Shown one piece after another: positions 8,554 through 17,868 of a stretch of 49,019 bases of DNA. Origin of the DNA: an uncultured Bacteroides sp. (lineage in GTDB: Bacteria; Bacteroidota; Bacteroidia; Bacteroidales; Bacteroidaceae); assembly GCF_910586915.1 (NCBI RefSeq), contig NZ_CAJULN010000022.1, forward strand, positions 1-49,019. Direction: 5' to 3'. Positions within the stretch are counted from its first letter, which is position 1. Each line of letters opens with the position of its first letter. Under the pieces are notes generated by a model, which saw only the letters and a program-made list of their open reading frames with translations, had not been told where the DNA came from and made no database searches. The position numbers and the translations under genes were made by a program.

Positions 8554-9324
8554 TTATCGGATTGAAGAAGTAGAATGTACATCCTTTGCCTTCTCCGGCA
8601 CTCCCACCGGATGATTCAAGTCTATTACTACAACTCTTCCTTCTCCATGTTCTTCTGAATTTATTGTAATCTTGAAGCCTTTCGGAGCTACCCAGGAATC
8701 TTCGGGTGCAGGAAAGAATTTCTCCAGATTATAAGATACGCGTCCCCAGCCAAAAATGCCGGTCTTGTCGCCGTACGTATTATAACGCAACTCCAAGTGT
8801 ACATAGCCATCCTCTCCTACTCGAACGGAGGTCGGTTCTTCTACTTCAATCAGATCTTGAACAAGGCTGATACGATGTTTTTCAGCACGAGGTCTGTCCT
8901 GCCTGAAGATGATATTCAAGTACTTGCCTCCCAACCACATATCGCCCTGATAGATTACGATAGGGTCGTTTCCGAATTCTTCGGCCTCTTCTTCGGTTTT
9001 CATTTCTTCCACCTCTTTGGTCAAGACATTTTGAATGCCTTCCATCTTCACCTGGACACCATTCTCCACATCATACAAGGGATTGAAAAATGCCACAACA
9101 CGCTCACCGGCTACGGGTTTATACCAGGGAATAGAAGTGGTAACCGGATCAATTACTCCCCAACGGTCACCCTCCAAATAATAACCGCCACCGCCCGTTG
9201 TACGAACAGTTGCCCAATCCCAACTAAAATCTCCGATAGAGTAGCCGTCGTTATCATCACACGACTGCAACATCGGCACCAATGCCAACACAAGGACACC
9301 TAAAAACCACTTAATTTTTTTCAT
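8554..9324 (-). CDS. NigD-like lipoprotein
   Basis: 256 residues with a lipoprotein signal peptide: MKKIKWFLGVLVLALVPM followed by the lipobox LQSC, giving Cys22, then DDND, compatible with surface export. The mature part is beta-rich and resembles Bacteroides NigD-like proteins, with an N-terminal OB-like region (GDRWGVIDPVTTSIPWYKP, 'ERVVAFFNP') and a C-terminal beta domain with IFRQDRPRAEKHRISLV. NigD was named from a bacteriocin-linked locus, but most NigD-like proteins have no known function and this one has no bacteriocin neighbours. It has its own terminator and is separated from lpxB by another, so it is monocistronic. No canonical -7 element was recognised in the 91 bp upstream. Confidence 0.8.
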   Translation of the reverse strand: MKKIKWFLGVLVLALVPMLQSCDDNDGYSIGDFSWDWATVRTTGGGGYYLEGDRWGVIDPVTTSIPWYKPVAGERVVAFFNPLYDVENGVQVKMEGIQNVLTKEVEEMKTEEEAEEFGNDPIVIYQGDMWLGGKYLNIIFRQDRPRAEKHRISLVQDLIEVEEPTSVRVGEDGYVHLELRYNTYGDKTGIFGWGRVSYNLEKFFPAPEDSWVAPKGFKITINSEEHGEGRVVVIDLNHPVGVPEKAKDVHSTSSIR

Positions 9325-9362
9325 ATCTGTTCCTTTCTTTTTTAATCTTCTGTAGTATAAAT

Positions 9363-9393
9363 AAAAAAGCCGAGCATTTACTGCATCGGCTTT
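9363..9393 (-). terminator. Intrinsic terminator of the surE-lpxB operon
   Basis: On the minus strand AAAGCCGA (9393-9386) pairs with TCGGCTTT (9373-9366), extended by TGC/GCA around a small loop with one bulged base, and is followed by a T run. Confidence 0.85.
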
Positions 9394-9415
9394 ACGTTTA
9401 TTCAGAAAAAGAAGG

Positions 9416-10552
9416 TTATTTTTTCAACAGTGATATCATCGTGTGCGCAGCATGGCGAGGGGCACCGGCAGGTCCCAACCGTTCAGCCATCGACTCGTAT
9501 CCTTTGAGTATTCGGTTCTTATACTCTTCATTCTCAAGTATATTCTTCAGTTCACTCCGTATATGATTCACGGTCATCGTATCGGCTACCAATTCTTTCA
9601 CAACTTCGCAATCGGCAATCAAATTAACCAACGAAATAAACTTTACCGTCAGAATATGACGCCGCAAAAAGGAAATAACCTTGCCTATCGGCGTATGATA
9701 ACAGACAATTTGAGGAACACGGAATAAAGCCGTCTCAAGAGTGGCCGTTCCCGAAGTGACCAAAGCAACATCCGAATGCTGCAAAAGGCGATATGTCTGA
9801 TTGAAAACGATTTTCACTTTCACATCACCGATGTATTGTTTGTAATATTCGGGAGCAATGGAAGGAGCACCGGCCAAAACAAGCTGGTAAGCAGGAAAAG
9901 CAGAGGCCGCTTTCAACATATCCGGCAGATTATCCTTTATTTCCTGTTTACGGCTTCCTGCCAAGAGGGCAATTATCGGCTTATTTTCCAATTGATTCTC
10001 TGTTACAAATCCTGTCAAGTCTTCCGGGTTTGCTTCCTGCCAGGCAGCCACTTCATCTACCGTCGGATTTCCCACATAATGAATGGGATACCGGTGTTTG
10101 CCTTCAAAAAAATCCACTTCAAAGGGAAGAATGGAGAAAAGTTCATTCACATCTCGTTTTATATTCTTGATGCGGTACTCTTTCCAAGCCCATATTTTCG
10201 GAGAGATATAATAGTAAACCGGTATCTGAGTTTTGGCGCGAACAAATTTGGCTATATCAAGGTTGAATCCCGGATAGTCTACCAAAATAACCACATCGGG
10301 GCTCCAGGCGACGACATCTTCCTTGCAACGCTTCATGTTTGCGAAAATCGTGCGCAAATGGAGCAATACGGGGATAAAACCCATATAGGCCAATTCTTTA
10401 TAATGTTTCACCATTGTTCCGCCAACGGTTGCCATCAAGTCACCCCCGAAAAAACGGAAATCGGCTTGCGGATCTTCCGCCTTCAAGGCAGCCATCAGAT
10501 GAGAAGCGTGTAAGTCGCCGGATGCTTCGCCGACAATCAGATAATATTTCAT
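9416..10552 (-). CDS. lpxB: Lipid-A-disaccharide synthase LpxB
   Basis: 378 residues, standard LpxB length. This peripheral inner-membrane GT19 glycosyltransferase condenses UDP-diacylglucosamine with lipid X to make the lipid A disaccharide. The N-terminus MKYYLIVGEASGDLHAS is the family signature. Further conserved segments are FFGGDLM, PDVVILVDYPGFNLDIA, YYISPKIWAWKEYRI and LLAGSRKQEI; the UDP-binding region near the C-terminus contains TSGTATLETAL. Its ATG overlaps the surE stop codon by one base (TAATG), which points to translational coupling. A terminator follows at 9363. Confidence 0.97.
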   Translation of the reverse strand: MKYYLIVGEASGDLHASHLMAALKAEDPQADFRFFGGDLMATVGGTMVKHYKELAYMGFIPVLLHLRTIFANMKRCKEDVVAWSPDVVILVDYPGFNLDIAKFVRAKTQIPVYYYISPKIWAWKEYRIKNIKRDVNELFSILPFEVDFFEGKHRYPIHYVGNPTVDEVAAWQEANPEDLTGFVTENQLENKPIIALLAGSRKQEIKDNLPDMLKAASAFPAYQLVLAGAPSIAPEYYKQYIGDVKVKIVFNQTYRLLQHSDVALVTSGTATLETALFRVPQIVCYHTPIGKVISFLRRHILTVKFISLVNLIADCEVVKELVADTMTVNHIRSELKNILENEEYKNRILKGYESMAERLGPAGAPRHAAHTMISLLKK

Positions 10553-11319
10553 TAATCAAACCACTTATTAAGTTCGTCTATCAAGTTATAAGCTGTCATA
10601 TCAACAGTAGTCGGAGTGATGGCTACATAACTGTTGGCCAAAGCCCAATGGTCGTTCTTTCCATTGCCAGGTTCGTGGTCAGCAAATTCACCGGTCAGCC
10701 AAAAGTAATTGGAGTCGGTCGGACGGGGACAAGCAGCCCATTCGTTTACCCAACGTCCCTTTGCCTGCTCGCAGATTTTCACTCCTTTTATATCGGCAGT
10801 ATCCGGAAAGTTCACATTCAGACAAGTCAAAGGAGGAAGTCCTTTTTCCAGTACCATCGCGGCAATATTGCGGACAAAAGGAGCTGTAGCAGAAAAATCA
10901 GCATCAAAACCGTGATTGCATAAAGAGAAACCGATAGAAGGAATTCCATTCAGACAACCTTCAATCACCACTCCCATCGTACCAGAATAATGCACATTGG
11001 TAGCCGAATTATCACCATGATTAATACCACCTACTACCAAATCCGGTGTCCGGTCAAGCACCGTATTGCGCGCGAGTTTAATGCAATCAGTCGGTGTTCC
11101 CGAACATTTATATACAGTCAGCCCCACTTCTTTCCTGACCAGTTGATAATGAACAGGCTGAGTCACTGTCAAAGCACAACCACTCCCCGAACGCGGCGAG
11201 TCAGGTGCCATCACAACGATTTCCCCCAAAGGGCGAAGAAACTTCACCAACTCATTAATACCCTTAGCCATCACGCCATCATCATTTGAAACAAGAATCA
11301 ACGGTTTTTCATTTTCCAT
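10552..11319 (-). CDS. surE: 5'-nucleotidase / nucleoside monophosphate phosphatase SurE
   Basis: 255 residues. SurE is a divalent-metal-dependent phosphatase acting on nucleoside 5'/3'-monophosphates and survival-linked substrates. The metal site is visible as ILVSNDDGV at residues 8-16 (Asp13-Asp14). Further family motifs are APDSPRSGSG (about 38-47), CSGTPTDC, GGINHGDN (metal Asn) and YSGTMGVVIEG. It is the first gene of the surE-lpxB pair, with start and stop overlapping by one base. A promoter on the minus strand lies about 32 bp before the ATG. The pairing of surE and lpxB has no proven functional reason known to me. Confidence 0.96.
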   Translation of the reverse strand: MENEKPLILVSNDDGVMAKGINELVKFLRPLGEIVVMAPDSPRSGSGCALTVTQPVHYQLVRKEVGLTVYKCSGTPTDCIKLARNTVLDRTPDLVVGGINHGDNSATNVHYSGTMGVVIEGCLNGIPSIGFSLCNHGFDADFSATAPFVRNIAAMVLEKGLPPLTCLNVNFPDTADIKGVKICEQAKGRWVNEWAACPRPTDSNYFWLTGEFADHEPGNGKNDHWALANSYVAITPTTVDMTAYNLIDELNKWFD

Positions 11320-11350
11320 ATATTCACTCCTTTCCTATTTAATATTTGCA

Positions 11351-11382
11351 CAAAAGTAGCAAAAAGAAGCTGTATTGCCAAA
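11351..11382 (-). promoter_or_regulatory. surE-lpxB promoter
   Basis: On the minus strand TTTG (11382-11379) and TACTTTTG (11358-11351) are separated by 20 bp, a near-ideal Bacteroidetes promoter, 31 bp before the surE ATG. Confidence 0.75.
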
Positions 11383-11494
11383 CCTACTTTCTGCCGGACA
11401 CGAAAGCCTCCCATCCCTCCTGCCCTTACCCGTTTACAAATCTTAATCTTCTGCAAGCGAGCAAAAAAAGAAATAAATATCCAATATAAATATG

Positions 11495-11502
11495 TATATT
11501 TG
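11495..11502 (+). promoter_or_regulatory. parA promoter -7 element and long leader
   Basis: TATATTTG at 11495-11502 fits the -7 consensus; no TTTG -33 is seen. The leader to parA is about 167 nt and contains a small hairpin, AACTGC/GCAGTT, at about 11549-11569. The whole 356-bp surE/parA gap holds only these divergent promoters and the leader. Confidence 0.6.
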
Positions 11503-11675
11503 CAGGCTCAGAAAGAGAATAAGCAGATAAAGAACCCGACTCGGTTTTGTAACTGCTCCGTCCGGCAGTTATTAACAAAACAGGTGACTTATCAACAGAA
11601 ATTGCAAAGTTTCTCTTTTTTCGTAGGCGCTCTAAGGATTTATCACTTATTTCGCCGCCAATAAAATTAGAGAAT

Positions 11676-12440
11676 ATGGGAAAAATTATTGCTTTGGCCA
11701 ATCAAAAAGGCGGTGTAGGAAAAACAACGACTACGATTAACCTCGCGGCGTCGCTTGCTACACTCGAAAAAAAGGTACTCGTGATAGATGCCGACCCGCA
11801 AGCTAATGCCTCTTCCGGTCTGGGAGTAGACATCAAGCAGTCGGAATGCACTATCTATGAATGTATTATTGACAGAGCCAACGTACAGGACGCTATCCTT
11901 GACACGGAAATTGATTCTTTAAAAGTAATCTCTTCGCACATCAATCTCGTAGGAGCAGAGATTGAAATGCTGAACCTCCCAAATCGCGAAAAGATTCTGA
12001 AAGAAGTGCTTACTCCCCTGAAAAAAGAATATGACTATATACTGATAGACTGTTCGCCTTCGTTGGGACTTATCACAATCAATGCCCTGACAGCAGCCGA
12101 CTCTGTGATTATCCCCGTACAAGCCGAATATTTTGCACTCGAAGGTATCAGCAAACTGCTGAATACCATTAAAATCATCAAATCGAAACTGAACCCGGCT
12201 CTGGAGGTCGAAGGTTTCCTTCTCACAATGTACGACTCACGTCTGCGCCAGGCCAACCAAATCTACGATGAAGTGAAACGTCACTTTCAGGAATTAGTGT
12301 TCAACACTGTTGTACAACGGAATGTCAAATTGAGCGAAGCTCCCAGCTACGGTATCCCGACTATCCTTTACGATGCGGACTCTACCGGCGCCAAAAACCA
12401 TTTGGCCCTTGCCAAAGAGATTATCAACCGAAATAAATAA
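11676..12440 (+). CDS. parA: Chromosome partitioning ATPase ParA/Soj
   Basis: 254 residues, the length of chromosomal ParA (Soj) proteins without an N-terminal HTH. The deviant Walker A motif KGGVGKTTTT is at residues 11-20, followed by LVIDADPQAN (A') and ILIDCSPSLG (Walker B). ParA binds DNA non-specifically as an ATP dimer and moves ParB-parS complexes for origin segregation. parB begins 11 bp downstream, so the pair is cotranscribed. I looked for a parS-like 16-bp palindrome (centre CACGTG within TTTCACGTGAAA) and did not find one in the window. Confidence 0.97.
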   Translation: MGKIIALANQKGGVGKTTTTINLAASLATLEKKVLVIDADPQANASSGLGVDIKQSECTIYECIIDRANVQDAILDTEIDSLKVISSHINLVGAEIEMLNLPNREKILKEVLTPLKKEYDYILIDCSPSLGLITINALTAADSVIIPVQAEYFALEGISKLLNTIKIIKSKLNPALEVEGFLLTMYDSRLRQANQIYDEVKRHFQELVFNTVVQRNVKLSEAPSYGIPTILYDADSTGAKNHLALAKEIINRNK

Positions 12441-12451
12441 AAGAAGAAGAT

Positions 12452-13342
12452 ATGGCAACACAAAGAAGAAATGCATTAGGACGCGGACTTGACGCCTTAC
12501 TCTCAATGGATGATGTGAAAACCGAAGGTTCTTCTTCCATTAGTGAAATAGAGTTGTCGAAGATTACTGTCAATCCCAACCAGCCACGCCGCGAGTTTGA
12601 TGAAACGGCCTTACAGGAATTGGCTGATTCAATTGCAGAAATCGGTATTATCCAACCCATTACTTTACGCAAAGTCTCGGAAGATGAATATCAAATCATC
12701 GCCGGAGAGCGCCGCTACCGCGCCTCCAAAAAAGCCGGACTGCAAACAGTCCCCGCCTATATCCGTACCGCAGACGACGAAAACATGATGGAAATGGCGC
12801 TAATTGAGAATATTCAGCGCGAAGACCTGAATGCCGTGGAAATCGCACTTGCCTACCAGCATTTGCTCGACCAGTACGAACTGACACAAGAACGTCTGAG
12901 CGAACGTATCGGCAAAAACCGGACAACAATTGCCAACTACCTGCGCCTGCTGAAATTGCCGGCTCCCATACAGATGGCGTTGCAAAACAAACAGTTGGAT
13001 ATGGGTCATGCACGTGCACTCATTTCGTTAGGCGATCCCAAACTGCAAGTCAAAGTATTCGAAGAGATTCAAGAACACGGATATTCGGTACGTAAAGTAG
13101 AAGAAATAGTCAAATCACTCAGTGAAGGAGAAGCTGTGAAAAGCGGTACGCGGAAAATAGCTCCGAAACGTGCCAAACTTCCGGAAGAGTTTAACTTACT
13201 GAAACAACAACTTTCAGGCTTTTTCAACACCAAAGTACAACTTACCTGTTCTGAAAAAGGGAAAGGTAAAATCAGTATTCCGTTCGGCAATGAGGAGGAA
13301 TTGGAACGTATCATGGAAATCTTCGACACGCTAAAGAAGTAA
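12452..13342 (+). CDS. parB: Chromosome partitioning protein ParB (CTPase, parS-binding)
   Basis: 296 residues. The N-terminus RRNALGRGLDALLS is the typical ParA-contacting start. The ParB/Srx domain holds the conserved motifs PNQPRREFDE, GERRYRASKKAG (CTP/phosphate-binding region) and LIENIQREDLN. The helix-turn-helix for parS is around LSERIGKNRTTIANYLRLLKLP. A basic linker (KSGTRKIAPKRAK) precedes the C-terminal dimerisation domain. The following gene begins directly after the stop codon (TAA then ATG), so parA-parB-DUF5683 appear to form one operon. Confidence 0.97.
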   Translation: MATQRRNALGRGLDALLSMDDVKTEGSSSISEIELSKITVNPNQPRREFDETALQELADSIAEIGIIQPITLRKVSEDEYQIIAGERRYRASKKAGLQTVPAYIRTADDENMMEMALIENIQREDLNAVEIALAYQHLLDQYELTQERLSERIGKNRTTIANYLRLLKLPAPIQMALQNKQLDMGHARALISLGDPKLQVKVFEEIQEHGYSVRKVEEIVKSLSEGEAVKSGTRKIAPKRAKLPEEFNLLKQQLSGFFNTKVQLTCSEKGKGKISIPFGNEEELERIMEIFDTLKK

Positions 13343-14227
13343 ATGATTAGAAAAAGTAAGAAATATCAGTCACTCGTCATCACCCTGCTTCTCTGTTTAT
13401 TACAGGTGGCAGGGATTGATGTGTTTGCACAATCCACCATAACTTCGGTGCAAAAAGATACTACCGTCGTGCAACGGGAAGCACCAAAAGCCCGCGCACG
13501 CAGACACCGTAAACCGGTTGTGGAAGATTCGCTAAAGAAAGATTCTATTCAGATTATACCCTCCAAAGAATTTCCAGCCATTGATAGTATGTCTGTTGCC
13601 CAAATACAGATAGCGGATAGTTTGGACGCAGCCAACAAGAAGGAGTTGAAAAAGATAGAACAACCGATGCCAATTGTTGCCAATGCAGACAGCGTTCCGC
13701 CCGCACAAGATATCAACAAGAAGATTTTTATCCCCAACCCAACCAAAGCAACTTGGCTTGCCGTCGTCTTCCCCGGCGCCGGACAAATTTACAACCGAAA
13801 ATATTGGAAGTTACCTATTATATATGGTGGATTTGCCGGTTGTGCCTACGCCTTGAGCTGGAACGGTAAGATGTACAAAGATTATTCGCAAGCTTATTTG
13901 GACATCATGGATAGCAATCCGAATACCAAAAGTTACGAAGATCTGTTGCCTCCCAACGCAACTTACAACGAGGAGCAATTGAAAAATACATTAAAACGAA
14001 GAAAAGATATGTTCCGGCGTTACCGGGACCTCAGCATATTTGCATTTATCGGAGTTTACCTCATCTCCATCGTCGACGCTTATGTAGATGCAGAGTTGTC
14101 CAATTTCGATATAACCCCCGATTTGAGCATGAAAGTAGAACCGGCTGTTATGGACAATAACAACATTTTCCGCTCCAATAGCCTGAGAAACAAGTCGGTT
14201 GGTTTGCAATGCGTATTACGTTTTTAG
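13343..14227 (+). CDS. DUF5683 domain-containing membrane protein
   Basis: 294 residues. It has an N-terminal signal or anchor segment (about 12-29, LVITLLLCLLQVAGIDVFAQ) and a charged, low-complexity region with KARARRHRKP (about 45-125). The DUF5683 core begins near 130, with NPTKATWLAVVFPGAGQIYN and then RKYWKLPIIYGGFAGCAY. A second hydrophobic segment follows near 235-250 (LSIFAFIGVYLISIVDAYVD). The PGAGQIYN pattern resembles TM2-type small membrane modules. The function is unknown. It starts immediately after parB and ends 34 bp before a lytic transglycosylase, which suggests an envelope role linked to the cell cycle, but that is only inference from position. Confidence 0.85.
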   Translation: MIRKSKKYQSLVITLLLCLLQVAGIDVFAQSTITSVQKDTTVVQREAPKARARRHRKPVVEDSLKKDSIQIIPSKEFPAIDSMSVAQIQIADSLDAANKKELKKIEQPMPIVANADSVPPAQDINKKIFIPNPTKATWLAVVFPGAGQIYNRKYWKLPIIYGGFAGCAYALSWNGKMYKDYSQAYLDIMDSNPNTKSYEDLLPPNATYNEEQLKNTLKRRKDMFRRYRDLSIFAFIGVYLISIVDAYVDAELSNFDITPDLSMKVEPAVMDNNNIFRSNSLRNKSVGLQCVLRF

Positions 14228-14261
14228 AAAATACAATTTAGATTGATCTTATTATTGAAGC

Positions 14262-15554
14262 ATGAAGAAATTAGTAAACTATTGTTCGGTTATTTTTCTT
14301 TTACTGGTAGCAACGTCTCAAGTAAGAGCACAAAGTGTAGATGTAGTAATCCGTGAAAACGGAACTGAACGTAAAGAAAGCATCGACTTGCCTAAAAGTA
14401 TGACATATCCTCTCGACAGTTTGTTGAGCGACTGGAAAGCTAAGAATTACATTAACTTAAGCAAAGATTGCAGCACGGCAGACATCAATCCCCAGTTCAG
14501 CGATTCTGTTTACATCGACCGCTTGTCACGCATTCCGGCTATCATGGAAATGCCTTACAATGACATTGTACGCAAATTCATTGATATGTATGCAGGACGC
14601 CTGCGCAATCAGGTTTCTTTCATGCTGAGTGCCTGCAACTTCTATATGCCGATTTTTGAGGAAGCACTGGATGCATACGGACTGCCTTTGGAACTGAAAT
14701 ACCTTCCCATTATCGAATCTGCATTGAATCCTTCTGCCGTATCCCGTGCGGGAGCTTCCGGATTATGGCAATTTATGATTAGAACAGGTAAAATCTACGG
14801 ACTGGAATCAAACAGTTTGGTAGACGACCGGCGCGATCCTATAAAAGCTACTTGGGCTGCTGCACGTTACCTGAAAGAAATGTATGCCATCTACGGAGAC
14901 TGGAACCTTGTGATTGCGGCCTATAACTGTGGTCCTGGCACTATCAACAAAGCTATCCGGCGTGCTAATGGCGAGACTGACTATTGGAAAATTTATAATT
15001 ATCTGCCCAAAGAGACACGTGGATATGTTCCTGCCTTCATTGCAGCCAACTATGTGATGACTTATTACTGCGACCATAACATCTGTCCAATGGAAACCGA
15101 TATTCCGGCAAGTACAGACACTGTACAAGTCAATAAGAACCTGCATTTCGAACAGATTGCCGAACTTTGCAATGTGTCATTAGACCAGGTTAAAAGTTTG
15201 AATCCTCAATATAAAAAAATGATAATTCCGGGAGATAGCAAACCTTATACACTGCGATTGCCTCTTGAAGCCATCAGCAACTTTATTGACAAACAAGACA
15301 CCATCTATGCGCATCGCGCCGACGAACTGTTCCGCAACCGTAAAACCGTGACGGTAAAAGATACGCCAACAACACGTAAAACAACAACAGCCGTTGTCGG
15401 CAAGGGAAAATTATCCTATTATACAATAAAAAGTGGAGACACTTTGTCAACCATTGCCGGGAAATATGGTGTCACAGTGAAAGACATCCAACGATGGAAC
15501 GGACTTTCCAACACCAAAATTTCAGCAGGAAAACGATTGAAAATATACAAATAA
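14262..15554 (+). CDS. Membrane-bound lytic murein transglycosylase, MltD-like (SLT + LysM)
   Basis: 430 residues with a signal peptide (about 1-23, ending VRAQS). The SLT (GH23) domain is about residues 115-265; LKYLPIIESALNPSAVSRAG holds the catalytic Glu in IESALNP, followed by GASGLWQFM and AAYNCGPG. The C-terminal LysM domain (about 387-430) contains YTIKSGDTLSTIAGKYGV and ends WNGLSNTKISAGKRLKIYK. There is one clear LysM repeat where E. coli MltD has two; a weaker LysM-like stretch may lie near residue 295. The enzyme cleaves peptidoglycan to 1,6-anhydromuropeptides in the periplasm. It is probably the last gene of the parA operon, since the next gene has a promoter of its own. Confidence 0.92.
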   Translation: MKKLVNYCSVIFLLLVATSQVRAQSVDVVIRENGTERKESIDLPKSMTYPLDSLLSDWKAKNYINLSKDCSTADINPQFSDSVYIDRLSRIPAIMEMPYNDIVRKFIDMYAGRLRNQVSFMLSACNFYMPIFEEALDAYGLPLELKYLPIIESALNPSAVSRAGASGLWQFMIRTGKIYGLESNSLVDDRRDPIKATWAAARYLKEMYAIYGDWNLVIAAYNCGPGTINKAIRRANGETDYWKIYNYLPKETRGYVPAFIAANYVMTYYCDHNICPMETDIPASTDTVQVNKNLHFEQIAELCNVSLDQVKSLNPQYKKMIIPGDSKPYTLRLPLEAISNFIDKQDTIYAHRADELFRNRKTVTVKDTPTTRKTTTAVVGKGKLSYYTIKSGDTLSTIAGKYGVTVKDIQRWNGLSNTKISAGKRLKIYK

Positions 15555-15566
15555 ACGGTCTCCTGC

Positions 15567-15596
15567 TTGCATCGTTTGGAAATTTGCTTATTTTTG
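15567..15596 (+). promoter_or_regulatory. Promoter of the RelA/SpoT gene
   Basis: CTTG (ending 15569) and TATTTTTG (15589-15596) are separated by 19 bp. The expected start site near 15603 puts the ATG at 15627 about 24 nt downstream and excludes the upstream in-frame ATG at 15567. Confidence 0.7.
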
Positions 15597-15626
15597 CAAA
15601 ACCAAGCAAATGAAAGGATCACAATT

Positions 15627-17867
15627 ATGGATAATCTGCCCCCAAAAGAAATAACGGATGAAGAAATGATCAATCAGGCGTTTCAGAAACTACTGAATGA
15701 TTATCTCAGCACCAAACACCGTAAGAAAGTTGAAATCATAACGAAAGCCTTCAACTTTGCCAACCAGGCGCATAAAGGAATCAAGCGCCGTTCCGGTGAA
15801 CCTTATATCATGCACCCGATTGCCGTAGCAAGCATTGTTTGCAATGAAATCGGGCTTGGTTCTACTTCTATCTGTGCCGCTCTGCTACACGATGTAGTGG
15901 AGGACACAGATTATACGGTGGAAGACATCGAAAATATCTTTGGTCCGAAGATAGCCCAAATTGTAGACGGACTGACCAAAATATCCGGTGGGATTTTCGG
16001 TGATCGTGCTTCTGCACAAGCAGAAAACTTCAAGAAGTTGCTTCTCACGATGTCAAATGATATCCGTGTCATCCTTATCAAGATAGCCGACCGCCTGCAT
16101 AATATGCGCACCCTCGGTTCCATGTTGCCCAACAAACAATACAAAATCGCAGGTGAAACCTTGTATATCTATGCTCCATTGGCCAATCGGTTAGGGCTTT
16201 ACAAGATAAAGACCGAACTCGAAAATCTGAGTTTCAAATACGAACACCCGGAAGAATATGCGGAAATAGAAGAGAAGCTCAACGCTACCGCCGCCGAACG
16301 CGACAAGGTATTCTATGACTTCACCGCTCCCATCCGTACACAACTGGACAAGATGGGATTGAAATACCGGATACTTGCCCGGGTGAAATCAATCTATTCC
16401 ATTTGGAACAAGATGCAAACCAAGCACGTTCCTTTCGAAGAAATCTACGACTTATTGGCTGTCCGAATCATCTTCGAACCACGTAACATAGAAGAAGAGC
16501 TCAACGATTGTTTCGACATTTACGTCTCTATCTCCAAGATATACAAGCCTCATCCCGACCGCCTGCGCGATTGGGTAAGCCATCCTAAAGCAAACGGATA
16601 TCAGGCTTTGCACGTCACTTTAATGGCCAACAACGGACAATGGATTGAAGTCCAAATCCGAAGCGAACGAATGAACGATGTGGCCGAACAAGGCTTTGCC
16701 GCCCACTGGAAATACAAAGAAGGAGGAGGCAGTGAAGATGAAGGCGAACTGGAAAAATGGCTAAAGACCATCAAAGAGATATTGGACGACCCGCAACCGG
16801 ATGCCATTGATTTCCTTGATACTATCAAACTAAATCTGTTTGCTTCCGAAATATTTGTATTCACACCGAAAGGGGAACTAAAAACCATGCCGCAAAATTC
16901 AACGGCACTTGATTTTGCTTTTTCCCTGCACACGGATATCGGCAGTCATTGTATCGGCGCCAAAGTGAATCATAAATTAGTGCCGCTAAGCCACAAATTG
17001 CAAAGCGGCGACCAGGTGGAAATACTCACATCCAAGTCTCAGCGCGTACAGCCTCAATGGGAAGTATTTGCAACCACTGCCCGCGCCCGTACCAAGATAG
17101 CGGCAATTCTCCGCAAAGAACGGAAAGCAAACCAAAAAATCGGTGAGGAGATTCTCAACGAATTCTTGAAGAAAGAAGAAATCCATTTGGAAGAAACGGT
17201 TATTGAAAAGTTACGCAAACTGCATAATGCCAAGAATGAAGAAGAGTTACTGGCTGCCATCGGAAGCAAAGCCATCATCTTGGGAGAAGCGGACAAAAAT
17301 GAACTGAAAGAAAAACAAACCAGCAATTGGATGAAGTATCTCACTTTCTCCTTCGGCAATAAAGAAAAACAGCAGGAAGAGAAAGAGCCGCAAGAGAAAG
17401 AAAAAATCAATCCGAAGCAAATACTCAAACTGACCGAAGAAAGTCTGCAAAAGAAATACATCATGGCCGAATGTTGCCACCCCATTCCCGGTGACGATGT
17501 ATTAGGCTATGTGGACGAAAACGACCGGATTATCATTCACAAACGCCAATGTTCCATTGCCGCCAAACTGAAAAGCAGTTATGGCAACCGTATATTGGCA
17601 ACCGAGTGGGACACACATAAAGAACTTTCTTTCCTTGTCTATATATATATAAAAGGTATAGACTGTATGGGACTGCTGAACGAAGTTACACAAGTCATAT
17701 CAAGACAACTCAATGTAAATATCCGCAAACTCACCATAGAAACCGAAGACGGCATCTTCGAAGGAAAAATACAACTGTGGGTACACGATGTGGAAGATGT
17801 GAAAACAATTTGCAATAATTTGAAGAAGATTCAGAATATCAAGCAAGTAAGTCGGGTAGAAGAATAA
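15627..17867 (+). CDS. rsh: Bifunctional (p)ppGpp synthetase/hydrolase, RelA/SpoT homolog (Rsh)
   Basis: 746 residues from ATG 15627. A 20-residue upstream extension is open but begins before the promoter. The HD hydrolase domain is intact (HDVVEDT, His88-Asp89 and Glu92-Asp93), so the protein can probably degrade (p)ppGpp. The synthetase domain shows RVKSIYSIWNKM, DWVSHPKANGYQALHVT and EVQIRSERM. Then come a TGS domain (FVFTPKGELKTMP), a Cys-containing zinc-finger-like region (AECCHPIPGDDVLGY) and a C-terminal ACT domain (ending about QNIKQVSRVEE). It controls the stringent response. An ECF sigma gene begins one base after the stop, with no terminator between them. Confidence 0.95.
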   Translation: MDNLPPKEITDEEMINQAFQKLLNDYLSTKHRKKVEIITKAFNFANQAHKGIKRRSGEPYIMHPIAVASIVCNEIGLGSTSICAALLHDVVEDTDYTVEDIENIFGPKIAQIVDGLTKISGGIFGDRASAQAENFKKLLLTMSNDIRVILIKIADRLHNMRTLGSMLPNKQYKIAGETLYIYAPLANRLGLYKIKTELENLSFKYEHPEEYAEIEEKLNATAAERDKVFYDFTAPIRTQLDKMGLKYRILARVKSIYSIWNKMQTKHVPFEEIYDLLAVRIIFEPRNIEEELNDCFDIYVSISKIYKPHPDRLRDWVSHPKANGYQALHVTLMANNGQWIEVQIRSERMNDVAEQGFAAHWKYKEGGGSEDEGELEKWLKTIKEILDDPQPDAIDFLDTIKLNLFASEIFVFTPKGELKTMPQNSTALDFAFSLHTDIGSHCIGAKVNHKLVPLSHKLQSGDQVEILTSKSQRVQPQWEVFATTARARTKIAAILRKERKANQKIGEEILNEFLKKEEIHLEETVIEKLRKLHNAKNEEELLAAIGSKAIILGEADKNELKEKQTSNWMKYLTFSFGNKEKQQEEKEPQEKEKINPKQILKLTEESLQKKYIMAECCHPIPGDDVLGYVDENDRIIIHKRQCSIAAKLKSSYGNRILATEWDTHKELSFLVYIYIKGIDCMGLLNEVTQVISRQLNVNIRKLTIETEDGIFEGKIQLWVHDVEDVKTICNNLKKIQNIKQVSRVEE

Positions 17868-17868
17868 C

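Noticed and set aside
11560..11675. Chromosome origin next to parAB
   Set aside because: Only one loose DnaA-box-like nonamer is present, with no cluster, no dnaA gene and no parS-like palindrome.
11426..11701. 91-residue minus-strand frame before parA
   Set aside because: It overlaps the parA start and promoter on the opposite strand and shows no recognisable protein features.
15567..15626. 20-residue extension of the RelA/SpoT homolog
   Set aside because: It starts inside the -33 to -7 region of the predicted promoter; ATG 15627 has a ribosome-binding-like AAAGGA before it.
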